DNA of 34,003 nt, from NCBI RefSeq assembly GCF_016463485.1, contig NZ_JAEMRD010000021.1:1-34003 (forward strand), given 5' to 3'. The notes beneath the pieces are model-generated. The model saw nothing but the letters and a program-made list of their open reading frames with translations, was not told the DNA's origin and made no database searches. Below are positions 1 to 7,222 of this stretch, in pieces (position 1 is the stretch's first letter; each line of letters starts with the position of its first letter). The position numbers and the translations under genes are program-made. The DNA comes from Brevundimonas sp. GTDB taxonomy: Bacteria; Pseudomonadota; Alphaproteobacteria; Caulobacterales; Caulobacteraceae.

Positions 1-1211
1 TCCGGTATCTGTCCGGGTCGGATTCGACGGCAGTGGCGTCGGACATCATCACCGAGTTCGTGACCGGCAGCGACCGGATCGACCTGACCGCCATGGCCCT
101 GACCTCGGTCAGCGTGGCGCGGCTGGCGGGCGGGGCGAGCGTCGTCTTCGCCGAGACGGCGGCGGGGGCGTTCCAGCTGTTCGTCGCAGCGGGAAATGTG
201 AACGCCACCGACATCGACGCGACCGTCGGGGTGTTCATGATCGGCTCCGACAGCGCGGACACGATGATCGGCTCGCACATCGCCGACCCCATGATCGGGG
301 GCGCGGGCGACGACATCCTGACCGGGGGTATCGGCGCCGACGCCATCTCGGGCGGGGCCGGGCGCGACACCTATCGCTATGGGAGCTTCATGGACTCCAG
401 CTCGACGCTGGGGGTCGATAACCTGTACGACTTCACGACCGGCGAGGATGTGATCGACATCAGGCCTCTGTCGCCCAGCACGTTCTCGAGCGCGATCCAG
501 AACATCACCATCCTGAGGACCGAGGATGGATCGAGCATCCTGTTCGCCGGCGGCTCCAGCATTCCACAGTTCGCGACCAGCGCCGTTAGACGCGACATCA
601 ATGCTCAGGACGTCCTGTTCACCAGCGCGATCAACGGACCCTATGGCATCACGATGCTCGGGGCGACGCGGTCGGAGACGATGATCGGCGGCGCGCTGGG
701 GGACAATCTGTATGGGCGCGACGGGGATGACGTCCTGATCGGTGGCGGCGGTGGCGACGGCCTTTACGGCGAGGGCGGCGCGGATACCTTCCTGTATCGG
801 GCGGCGTCGGAATCGACCGTCGCACTCAGCGACATCATCTTTTCCTTCGTGTCCGGCACGGACAAGATCGACCTGCGGCAGGTTCGGACGGGCCCGAACG
901 ACGCGTTCGGGATCGCCTACTCCGGCGGGTTCAGCTATCTGTTCGTGGACCTGGGGGGTGACGGCGTGAACGACATGCGCGTCATCCTGACGAACACCCG
1001 ACTGGAAATCAGCGACATCCTGTGGGCTCCGGCCGGTATGGCGGAGGAGACGCCGATCAAGATGGTGCGCCCCGAGGTGCTGCCGGTCGAGGCTTCGGCA
1101 AACGGGGCGGACGTCGCGATCGACCTGTCCGGGCGCGACGGCCGGTTCATGCTGCACCTCGACCTGGATGTCGGGCGCGGCTTCTATCACGGTCAGGACT
1201 GGTATCTTTGA
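1..1211 (+). CDS. RTX/serralysin-like calcium-binding secreted protein, 3' part (5' end outside window)
   Basis: The reading frame is open from the first bases of the window with no stop upstream of the GTG at 33, so this is the C-terminal part of a longer protein. Two blocks of glycine/aspartate-rich nonapeptide repeats are visible (GGAGDDILTGG and following, about residues 88-112 counted from 33; GRDGDDVLIGGG and following, about 223-250). Each is followed by the serralysin C-terminal type pattern of 'DTF.Y...S.S...D.I..F..G.DKIDL'. Such repeats form a calcium-bound parallel beta-roll, and proteins carrying them usually leave the cell by a type I secretion system using an uncleaved C-terminal signal. 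No protease or lipase domain lies in the visible part, so the enzymatic role is unknown. No type I secretion genes are in the window. Confidence 0.85.
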   Translation, partial: RYLSGSDSTAVASDIITEFVTGSDRIDLTAMALTSVSVARLAGGASVVFAETAAGAFQLFVAAGNVNATDIDATVGVFMIGSDSADTMIGSHIADPMIGGAGDDILTGGIGADAISGGAGRDTYRYGSFMDSSSTLGVDNLYDFTTGEDVIDIRPLSPSTFSSAIQNITILRTEDGSSILFAGGSSIPQFATSAVRRDINAQDVLFTSAINGPYGITMLGATRSETMIGGALGDNLYGRDGDDVLIGGGGGDGLYGEGGADTFLYRAASESTVALSDIIFSFVSGTDKIDLRQVRTGPNDAFGIAYSGGFSYLFVDLGGDGVNDMRVILTNTRLEISDILWAPAGMAEETPIKMVRPEVLPVEASANGADVAIDLSGRDGRFMLHLDLDVGRGFYHGQDWYL

Positions 1212-1213
1212 GG

Positions 1214-1399
1214 TCAGGCGGCCTTGATCCGGCCGCGGAGGGCGCGCGTCCCGAGCCAGACGAGACAGACGACAAGGGCTACCGTCCAGACTACAGCGTT
1301 CAGGACCAGGTCCACCACGACAAGGGCGACCTGGAGCGCCCAGGTGCCCAGCCAGATCGTGGCCAGGACGATGACGACGGCCCAAATGGCGAAGGTCAT
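1214..1399 (-). CDS. Small membrane protein, unknown function
   Basis: A 61-residue protein that is almost entirely hydrophobic: two probable membrane helices (about residues 3-25 and 29-51) end in a basic tail (RALRGRIKAA). The ATG at 1399 is preceded by a purine-rich AGAGG-type ribosome site at a sensible distance, which supports it being real. It ends 2 bases from the convergent RTX-like gene. It probably forms a short unit with the minus-strand gene just upstream (1415-1654), 15 bases away. I do not recognise a family. Confidence 0.5.
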   Translation of the reverse strand: MTFAIWAVVIVLATIWLGTWALQVALVVVDLVLNAVVWTVALVVCLVWLGTRALRGRIKAA

Positions 1400-1414
1400 T
1401 TCCGGCCTCTCCGA

Positions 1415-1654
1415 TCAGGCGGCCATGCGCAGGTCGGTGTCGGTCCAGCCGCGAGCTTCGTCCCACAGGGCGTCCTCGTCGGAATAGCGGTGAGAGGCGG
1501 CGGCGCTGATGACGTCGATGACCTGTTCCTCCAGACGATCCCAGATGACGGCCAGGTCCGAACAGCCGTCGGCCTCGCACGGGACGATCAGGTAGCGGCT
1601 GGCGTTGACAGAAGCGTGGGGAGCGAAGGGAACGGGAGCGAAAGCGCGGGCCAT
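1415..1654 (-). CDS. Small acidic hypothetical protein
   Basis: About 79 residues from the ATG at 1654 (MARAFAPVPFAP). That start has GGAG eight bases upstream. An in-frame start at 1696 exists but lacks a comparable site and would run into the divergent regulator's leader. The protein has an aromatic/proline N-terminus, two cysteines in 'PCEADGC', then an acidic helical half with 'WDRLEEQVIDVISAAASHRYSDEDALWDEARGW' split over about residues 38-70. No domain is recognised. It is divergent from the WYL regulator, with about 90 bases between the starts, so the regulator might control it; that is inference from position only. Confidence 0.55.
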   Translation of the reverse strand: MARAFAPVPFAPHASVNASRYLIVPCEADGCSDLAVIWDRLEEQVIDVISAAASHRYSDEDALWDEARGWTDTDLRMAA

Positions 1655-1743
1655 GTCGTGATCTCCATGAGGTCGGTCGGTTGCGATGATGGACATTGCA
1701 ACGGCGATACGTCAGAATCGGTCGTACTCAATCGGAGGCGGGC

Positions 1744-2730
1744 GTGCGGCACGACAAGGCGGTCCTGGTCATCGAACTGGCGCGGCGGATGGCAGCCTCG
1801 GCCGAGGGGCTGACGCTGGACGAGATGGCGCGCGAGGCGCGGGTCGGGCGGCGCTCGGCCGAGCGGTTGCGGGACGCGGTGCTGATGCTGTTCCCCGCCG
1901 TGGAAGAGGTGTCCGATCCGCCGACCAAGCGGTGGCGCATCCGGGGCGGGCTGTCGGCGTTCGAGCAGGCCCCGACGACGACCGAACTGATCGAGCTGAC
2001 CAAGGCGGCGCAGGGGTTGCGGGCCACGGGCGAGGCGGGGCGGGCGGCGGCGCTGGAGAGCCTGGAACGCAAGCTGAAGTCGGCGATGCGGTCGACGACC
2101 CTGAACCGGCTGGCCCCCGATCTGGAGGCCCTGGTGCGGGCCGAGACGATCGCGGTGCAGGCGGGCCCGAGGCCATCCGCCGACGAGGCCATGCTGGCGG
2201 CGATCCGCGAGGCGATCCTGGGGCTGTCGCCGCTGGAGTTCACCTATGCCCGGCCGGGGGCGGAGGCGCGCAGGCGGTCGGTGGCGCCGTGCGGGGTCAT
2301 GTTCGGGCGGGCCAACTATCTGGTCGCGGCGGATCGTGAGAGCGGGCGGATCCAGACGTTCCGGCTGGACCGGATGAGCGCGGTGGCGCCCGGCGAGGGG
2401 GTGGCGACGGCACCGGCGGATTTCGACCTGAACGTCTTCGCCAGCCAGTCCTTCGGCATCTATCAGGACGAGATCGAGGACGTGGTGTTGCGGGTGACGC
2501 CGGGCGGGGCGGCCGAGGCGCGGGGCTGGCGCTGGCATCCGACCCAGACGTTCGACGACCTGCCGGACGGCGGGGTCGAGGTGCGGTTCCGGGCCTCGGG
2601 GATGCGGGAACTGGCCTGGCACCTGTTCACCTGGGGCGAGCAGGTTTCGATCGTGGCGCCCCAACGGCTGAAGGCGGTGATGGCAGGCGAGCTCGCGGCA
2701 GCCCAGCGGGCGCTGGACGCCTGTGCATGA
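1744..2730 (+). CDS. WYL-domain helix-turn-helix transcriptional regulator
   Basis: A 328-residue regulator starting at GTG 1744, chosen because a strong GGAGG (1734-1738) sits 5 bases upstream. The in-frame start at 1696 has no such site. The N-terminus (about 1-65) is a winged helix with 'GLTLDEMAREARVGRRSAERLRDAV' in two helices. The middle (about 150-225) is a WYL ligand-sensing fold ('LEFTYARPG', 'GRANYLVAADRESG', 'FRLDRMSAV'), and the rest is a WCX-type C-terminal extension. Family members bind nucleotides or nucleic-acid ligands and commonly regulate DNA-repair or defence genes. No defence genes are adjacent here, and the divergent small gene at 1415-1654 is the closest candidate target. 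Confidence 0.85.
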   Translation: MRHDKAVLVIELARRMAASAEGLTLDEMAREARVGRRSAERLRDAVLMLFPAVEEVSDPPTKRWRIRGGLSAFEQAPTTTELIELTKAAQGLRATGEAGRAAALESLERKLKSAMRSTTLNRLAPDLEALVRAETIAVQAGPRPSADEAMLAAIREAILGLSPLEFTYARPGAEARRRSVAPCGVMFGRANYLVAADRESGRIQTFRLDRMSAVAPGEGVATAPADFDLNVFASQSFGIYQDEIEDVVLRVTPGGAAEARGWRWHPTQTFDDLPDGGVEVRFRASGMRELAWHLFTWGEQVSIVAPQRLKAVMAGELAAAQRALDACA

Positions 2731-2777
2731 CGAAGGCTTAAGGTGACGGGGACCGGCGGGCTGGCTATCCCGGCGGC

Positions 2778-4226
2778 ATGACCGTTCGATCGACCCGCCT
2801 GATGTCTGTGCTCGCCTGTGTCGCCCTGGCGCTGGGTGGGTGCGCGGCGTCGGGTGCTGAACCGGCATCGGTGATCCGGACGGGTGGCGACCGGGTCGAG
2901 GCGGCGGTGCTGCGCGACGGGAACGCCTGGACCGTGACCTATCGGCTGAACGAGGATGCACCCGTGTGGGCGTTCCAAAGGTCGGCCTTGCTGAGGGTCG
3001 GGCGCACGCCCTGGCGGCCGGCGTGGTGGTCGGTGCAGACGCCGGGCGTGATCCTGGATCGGCAGGGGCGGTACGATGTGCTGAGGACCGTCGATGGATC
3101 GCCGGTGCCCCGTGACGTGCGGATCGTCATGCATCCGCGCGAAGGCGACCTGGAGGCGGACTATGATCCGGCGTTGATGTTCTCGGACGGGACGGTGGCG
3201 CTGTATTCGGGGCAGTTCGACGTGATCCCGCTGGCCTCGGTGGAGGAGGCGCGGGCCTTGCCGCTGGACACCAACGGCCTGGACCTGCCGGGCGGGCCGG
3301 CGCGAGTCCGCTGGCGCGACCGGGCGGGGCCAGTGCTGTTCAAGGGGGAGCGGATCGCGGAACCGGTGGAGGTGGACGCCGATACCTATGTGCTGTTTGG
3401 ACAGGCGGAGGTGCGCTCGGGCTCGGGCGTGACGACGGTCATCGATCCGGGACTGCCGACCTGGCTGGGACAGGAGCTGGCCGGGTTCACGCCGCGGGTG
3501 ATGGGATACTACGCCGAGCGGCTTGGGCCGTCGGCGGGCGGGGTGCCGACGCTGATGGTATCGTGGACGGGGCCGACCGAGCGGCTGTCCAGCATGGGCG
3601 GCAGCGTCCTGCCTGGGCTGATCTCGATGAATTTCGAGGGCGAAGGCGTGCTGGACCCGGACGCGGTTGCCCTGTCGCGAGCGCGGTGGTTCATCGGCCA
3701 TGAGGCGGCGCATTTCTGGCTGGGGTCGAACGGGCTGAGATACGAGTTCGCGCGCGACGCCTGGATCACCGAGGGCGGGGCGGACCTGATGGCGGTGCGG
3801 GCGATCTCGGCGATCGACCCGACCTACGATGCGCGGGCCGAGTTGCAGCGCGAGGTGGACGACTGCGTGACCTTTGCGACGGGCAAGCCGGTCGCGACGG
3901 CGGGGGAGCGGGGCGACAACCGGGCCTACTATGCGTGTGGCGCAGTCTGGGCGATGGCGTTCGAGGCGGCGAAGGGCACGCGGGATGGGGGCGACTGGTT
4001 CGACGTCATCGCGGAGTTTCAGCGGGGCGAGGGCCGCGACGGGGTGTTGAGCCGCGAAGAGTGGCTTTCGGCTCTGACCCGCACCGCGCGCGATCCGTCA
4101 CTGAGGCTGGATATCGAACGGATGCTGGACCAGGGGGTCGGTGATCCCGGCGCGGTGATCGGGCGGCTGTTCCAGCGGACGGGAGTGGCGCACCGGGTCG
4201 AGGGCGGGAAAGTCGTGCTGGGCTGA
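2778..4226 (+). CDS. Lipoprotein with M1-like zinc metallopeptidase (gluzincin) core
   Basis: 482 residues. The N-terminus is a lipoprotein signal peptide with lipobox LGGC, giving a lipidated Cys22. The catalytic-like motif HEAAH lies at residues 308-312, preceded by 'FIG', and a glutamate in 'WITEGGADL' lies at residue 332. This resembles the HEXXH-x18-E zinc site of M1 aminopeptidases with one extra residue between the motif and the glutamate. The first 200 residues look like a beta-rich domain without recognisable family motifs. The expected place of action is the periplasm, anchored to a membrane. A GAMEN-type aminopeptidase motif was not seen, so exopeptidase activity should not be assumed. 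It stands alone, with its 3' end 7 bases from the convergent toxin gene. Confidence 0.7.
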   Translation: MTVRSTRLMSVLACVALALGGCAASGAEPASVIRTGGDRVEAAVLRDGNAWTVTYRLNEDAPVWAFQRSALLRVGRTPWRPAWWSVQTPGVILDRQGRYDVLRTVDGSPVPRDVRIVMHPREGDLEADYDPALMFSDGTVALYSGQFDVIPLASVEEARALPLDTNGLDLPGGPARVRWRDRAGPVLFKGERIAEPVEVDADTYVLFGQAEVRSGSGVTTVIDPGLPTWLGQELAGFTPRVMGYYAERLGPSAGGVPTLMVSWTGPTERLSSMGGSVLPGLISMNFEGEGVLDPDAVALSRARWFIGHEAAHFWLGSNGLRYEFARDAWITEGGADLMAVRAISAIDPTYDARAELQREVDDCVTFATGKPVATAGERGDNRAYYACGAVWAMAFEAAKGTRDGGDWFDVIAEFQRGEGRDGVLSREEWLSALTRTARDPSLRLDIERMLDQGVGDPGAVIGRLFQRTGVAHRVEGGKVVLG

Positions 4227-4233
4227 GGCGCGC

Positions 4234-4509
4234 TCAGCGGTCTTCGCGCATGTGGAAGATGCGTAGGACGATTACGTGGTCGGCCATCACTCGATAGCGG
4301 GCGACGTAGCCGCCGGCGCCGAACCGGACCATCAGCTCGCGGATACCGTCTTCGCGGATCGGCGTCCGGTCCGGCATTTCCTGCAACGAGATCAGTGCTT
4401 CTTCGATGAGGTTGACGGCTCGTCGCGCCGCGCGAGGGCTTTTGGCGACGAGAAATTGACCAAGTCGACGCAGATCAGCCTGCGCCACAGGAGTGACAAT
4501 GACCTTCAG
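4234..4509 (-). CDS. RelE/ParE-family toxin of a type II toxin-antitoxin module
   Basis: Small basic protein of the RelE/ParE fold: helical N-terminal hairpin ('ADLRRLGQFLVAKSPRAARRAVNLIEEAL'), 'MPDRTPIREDGIRELMV', and the C-terminal strands 'GYVARYRVMADHVIVLRIFHMRED' (each part of a longer run). The usual family start is MKVIVTP-like, and here that stretch is reached only from a CTG at 4509, whose last two bases overlap the antitoxin stop TGA. A GAAGG lies 7 bases upstream of that CTG. The next possible start, GTG 4488, has no ribosome site and would remove the first strand. I therefore place the start at CTG 4509 (91 residues). Family members act on ribosome-bound mRNA or on DNA gyrase; which applies here cannot be read from sequence. 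Confidence 0.8.
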   Translation of the reverse strand: MKVIVTPVAQADLRRLGQFLVAKSPRAARRAVNLIEEALISLQEMPDRTPIREDGIRELMVRFGAGGYVARYRVMADHVIVLRIFHMREDR

Positions 4510-4799
4510 ATTTGGACCTTCGCGGCAAGGCCAGCCTCGACATCCGCACGGAAAGTCCGGAGCGCCTCTTCGAGTGGAACGCCTTCGCCTGTCCTCTCGT
4601 ACTCATCGAGAGCAATCCGGGTCTGCTCGTCCTGCCATTGGCGAGCCGCCTCGGTGCGGGTGTTGAGGAGGTCGTCTGGGACAAGGGCCTCGGCGATGAG
4701 GTCCCCGAGACCTGCGTCGCGCGCGGCCTGATCGAGGCGCAAAGCGGTGTCCTCGTCGAGGGTCAGAGTGATCGTTCGGGTCAGAGCGCCGTCGGCCAT
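4506..4799 (-). CDS. Antitoxin of type II toxin-antitoxin module (ParD/CopG-like)
   Basis: 97 residues. The N-terminal strand and helices 'TRTITLTLDEDTALRLDQAARDAG' (in two parts) fit a ribbon-helix-helix DNA-binding domain. The C-terminal half is acidic and helical ('DEYERTGEGVPLEEALRTF'), as expected for the toxin-wrapping tail. The ATG at 4799 has AGGA seven bases upstream. It overlaps the toxin gene by 4 bases, a typical coupling. Antitoxins of this class autorepress their own promoter, which would lie in 4800-4842, just after the ion-channel gene on the same strand. Confidence 0.8.
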   Translation of the reverse strand: MADGALTRTITLTLDEDTALRLDQAARDAGLGDLIAEALVPDDLLNTRTEAARQWQDEQTRIALDEYERTGEGVPLEEALRTFRADVEAGLAAKVQI

Positions 4800-4842
4800 G
4801 GTGGCATCCTACCTGATCCGGCGCACCCGACCAAGACGCCGC

Positions 4843-5985
4843 TCACACCGCCGCGATCAGGACGATAGCGACGGCAGTGGCCGCGACGGTCAGGGGCAGG
4901 GCCCAGGTGATGAAGGTGAAAGCCTCATGCTGGACGTGTCGCCCGGCCAGGGCGCGCACCGCGTTGAACCGGAACAGGGCGATGTTGATGCCGAGCGCCA
5001 GGGCCAGGGTGACGTAGTTGAGCCCGAACAGCATCGCCACCGTGTTCTGGCCATTGGCCAGGATGGCGCGGTCGGTGTTGACCGTGAAGTTCAGGGCGAT
5101 CACCGCAAACAGACCGCCGATGACGATGTTGGTCAGTTCGAAGGCCTCGGTCTGGAACTCGCCGTTCTTCGCCGACTGGAGCCAGGTCGCCAGCAGGGGG
5201 ATTAGCAGCGAAGCCAGCAAGGGGATGAACAGGCCCGCCACGGTCGAGCCCGCATCGCGACCGACGTCCAGTGCAGCGCGCAGGCGCGAATAGGTCTCGC
5301 CGTACCAGCCCGCCAAGGGGTCGCGGGTCAGAGTCACGCGGCCGATGGCCCAGCCATCAAGGTTAAGACCGGCGCGGGCGCGGCTGAACTCCAGATCCTC
5401 CTGGCGGTAGTCGAGGGAGACGCGGTCGGCGGGTTCGCCGCGCGAGACGATCTCGACCGGCAGGGCCTGGTGGTCGAAGGGGAAGGTGGTGACGTCCAGC
5501 GGCGACTTGTAGACCGCCGTGACCCGCCGCAGCATCTCGACCTGGCCGTCGGGGAAGATACGCAGCGAGCGGCTGTCGGCCGACGGGTCGTCGACGCGGT
5601 TGGCCAGATCGACGTCGGGGGTCCAGATTTCGGCCAGCTTGTCCGTGGCGGCCTCGCCGCGCCATTCCTGATAGCCGGTCGGGGCGTCCGACGGCGGATA
5701 GGCCAGGCGGGCGTCCTTCCAGCGCAGGCGCAGGTCGACGGTCGCGGCATAGGTCTGGGCGTTCTCGTCGATCGCCTCGACGTCGACGAAGGACAGGCCG
5801 GTGCGGACGACAACGGGCAGGCCGGCGCCCAGCGGCAGGGTCGTCGGCTGGGGTGCCGGCGCGGACAGCGGCGGTTCGGGCGGGGTGGCCAGGCTCTGGG
5901 TCTGGCCCAGGCCCGGGAGCAGCAGGCCGACGACCAGAAGGCCGGTCAGGGCCATGGCGGCAATGATCAGGCGGCGCAGGCTCAC
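4843..5985 (-). CDS. Pentameric ligand-gated ion channel (prokaryotic Cys-loop receptor homologue)
   Basis: 380 residues. A signal peptide (about 1-30) and a proline-rich linker lead into a ligand-binding domain of the neurotransmitter-receptor type: 'VDVEAIDENAQTYAATVDL', 'LRLRWKDARL' (W89, D91), 'IWTPDVDLAN' (W121, P123, D124), 'FPDGQVEMLRRV', and the family signature FPFD at 168-171 followed by Q173. The two loop cysteines of animal receptors are absent, as in other bacterial members. Four membrane helices follow at about 248-270, 283-303, 313-338 and 355-379. Aligning the second helix with that of GLIC puts a glutamate (E283) at the -1' position, which in animal receptors favours cations. 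The GTG start overlaps the stop of the Cache-domain gene as GTGA. It should form a homopentamer in the inner membrane with its sensor domain in the periplasm. The ligand is unknown. Confidence 0.9.
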   Translation of the reverse strand: MSLRRLIIAAMALTGLLVVGLLLPGLGQTQSLATPPEPPLSAPAPQPTTLPLGAGLPVVVRTGLSFVDVEAIDENAQTYAATVDLRLRWKDARLAYPPSDAPTGYQEWRGEAATDKLAEIWTPDVDLANRVDDPSADSRSLRIFPDGQVEMLRRVTAVYKSPLDVTTFPFDHQALPVEIVSRGEPADRVSLDYRQEDLEFSRARAGLNLDGWAIGRVTLTRDPLAGWYGETYSRLRAALDVGRDAGSTVAGLFIPLLASLLIPLLATWLQSAKNGEFQTEAFELTNIVIGGLFAVIALNFTVNTDRAILANGQNTVAMLFGLNYVTLALALGINIALFRFNAVRALAGRHVQHEAFTFITWALPLTVAATAVAIVLIAAV

Positions 5986-7121
5986 GGGGCGGGGTTCCGA
6001 CCGGCCTCGACCAAGGCGGCGATGCGTTTCTGTTCGGCGGCGAGTTCGGACATCTCGAGCGACAGGCGATCGTCGTCGGGATCGTCCTCGACGGAATCGT
6101 CCGTGCCGATGGCGGCGAACCGGCCGGAGATCGCGCGCAGGGGCCGCAGCAGGAAGCCGCGCACGACGATCAGCACGGTCCCGGCCAGGACGATGGCGGC
6201 GAACAGGGCGAACAGGATCTGGAGCACAAGTGAGCGACCGGCCGCGCCGCGCGTGGGGGCAAAGCTCTGGGTCACGGCGACGGCGCCCAGAAGCTCGCCC
6301 GAGGCACCCCGGACAGGCACGATCACGACGCCATAGGGCTTTCCGCCGGCCTTGCGGACATAATCGGACGGCTCGTCGTGAATGCGCAGGTCCTCGACGG
6401 TGACCAGATCGCGCATCAGATCCCAGTCGGTGGAGTGCAATTTGATCGTCGATCCGACGCGGTTCTGTTCGGCCAGAAGAGTGGGATCCATGCCGGTCGC
6501 CGTCTGGCGCAGCGGGGCCTCGTCGAGGAACAGGGTCAGGTCCAGGCCATAGGCGGCCTTGAGTCGGTCCAGCACGGGGCCGAAGTCCATGCCGACTTCG
6601 ACCGAGCCGGCGGGCGACCCGTCGGGCGCGCTGATCGGGGCGACGCCGAAGATGGCCGGGCCGGAGCGGGCGGTCTCCATGCCCTTCTTGGGGGTGCGTT
6701 CGCGGTTCACGGCGACCACGATGGGCCGGAAGCTGGACAGGTCGTCGCCGAACCGGGTCGGGGCCTGGAGCCGCAGGAAGGAGGTGGCGGGCGGGGTGTG
6801 GAACTGGACCTGGGTGACGCCGTACTTGTCCTTCTGGGTCGCGAACATCGCCTCGGTGGTCGACAGCAGGGCCGGGCGGTCGCCCCGCGCCAGGGCGTCA
6901 CGCACCTCGGGCTCGCTGGCGATGATCTCGGCCCGGGCCAGGGCGTTGCCGGCCGTCCCCTCAAGGTTGAAGGTGATGATGGAGCGCATCAGATCGATCT
7001 GGCTCTTTTCCACCGCCGAGGTCATGCCCCCGAACAGCAGGTTGGAGGCCAGCGTCAGGACGCCGATCACGACGACGACAGCGGTGATCAGCGCCAGAGG
7101 CGCGTCGCGACGAAATTTCAT
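5982..7121 (-). CDS. Double-Cache periplasmic sensor protein with HAMP-like tail and no output domain
   Basis: 379 residues from ATG 7121, which follows a GGGGGGA tract; an in-frame GTG at 7154 lacks one. Helix 1 is at about 9-31, a large periplasmic region spans about 32-295, and helix 2 is at about 296-325. The periplasmic part shows the signature of the dCache_3 family also found in chemoreceptors: 'VTQVQFHTPPATSFLRL' (about 102-118), 'FGDDLSSFR' (124-132), a 'GP.IFGVAPI' segment and 'GSVEVGMDF'. After helix 2 comes a HAMP-like stretch ('RPLRAISGRFAAIG', 'EMSELAAEQKRIAALVEAG') and then the protein ends. There is no kinase, GGDEF or methyl-accepting domain. It overlaps the ion-channel gene by 4 bases, so the two are almost certainly made together. 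A role as ligand sensor or accessory subunit for the channel is inference. Confidence 0.85.
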   Translation of the reverse strand: MKFRRDAPLALITAVVVVIGVLTLASNLLFGGMTSAVEKSQIDLMRSIITFNLEGTAGNALARAEIIASEPEVRDALARGDRPALLSTTEAMFATQKDKYGVTQVQFHTPPATSFLRLQAPTRFGDDLSSFRPIVVAVNRERTPKKGMETARSGPAIFGVAPISAPDGSPAGSVEVGMDFGPVLDRLKAAYGLDLTLFLDEAPLRQTATGMDPTLLAEQNRVGSTIKLHSTDWDLMRDLVTVEDLRIHDEPSDYVRKAGGKPYGVVIVPVRGASGELLGAVAVTQSFAPTRGAAGRSLVLQILFALFAAIVLAGTVLIVVRGFLLRPLRAISGRFAAIGTDDSVEDDPDDDRLSLEMSELAAEQKRIAALVEAGRNPAP

Positions 7122-7222
7122 GGGTCCCCCCGGACGGCGGCGTTCAATCCGCACTGCAACGCTTACCGAGGTTTGTTTGGCGGCTCAAGAATAGGCAGGC
7201 GAGGATCGATGCGGCGGCCCGG

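Noticed and set aside
1022..1813. 263-codon plus-strand frame across the RTX gene end and the small genes
   Set aside because: It crosses three better-supported genes in another frame, and its product is glycine/arginine/aspartate-rich without motifs.
1588..2961. 457-codon minus-strand frame opposite the WYL regulator
   Set aside because: Shadow of a recognised regulator with a strong ribosome site; proline/arginine-rich low-complexity translation.
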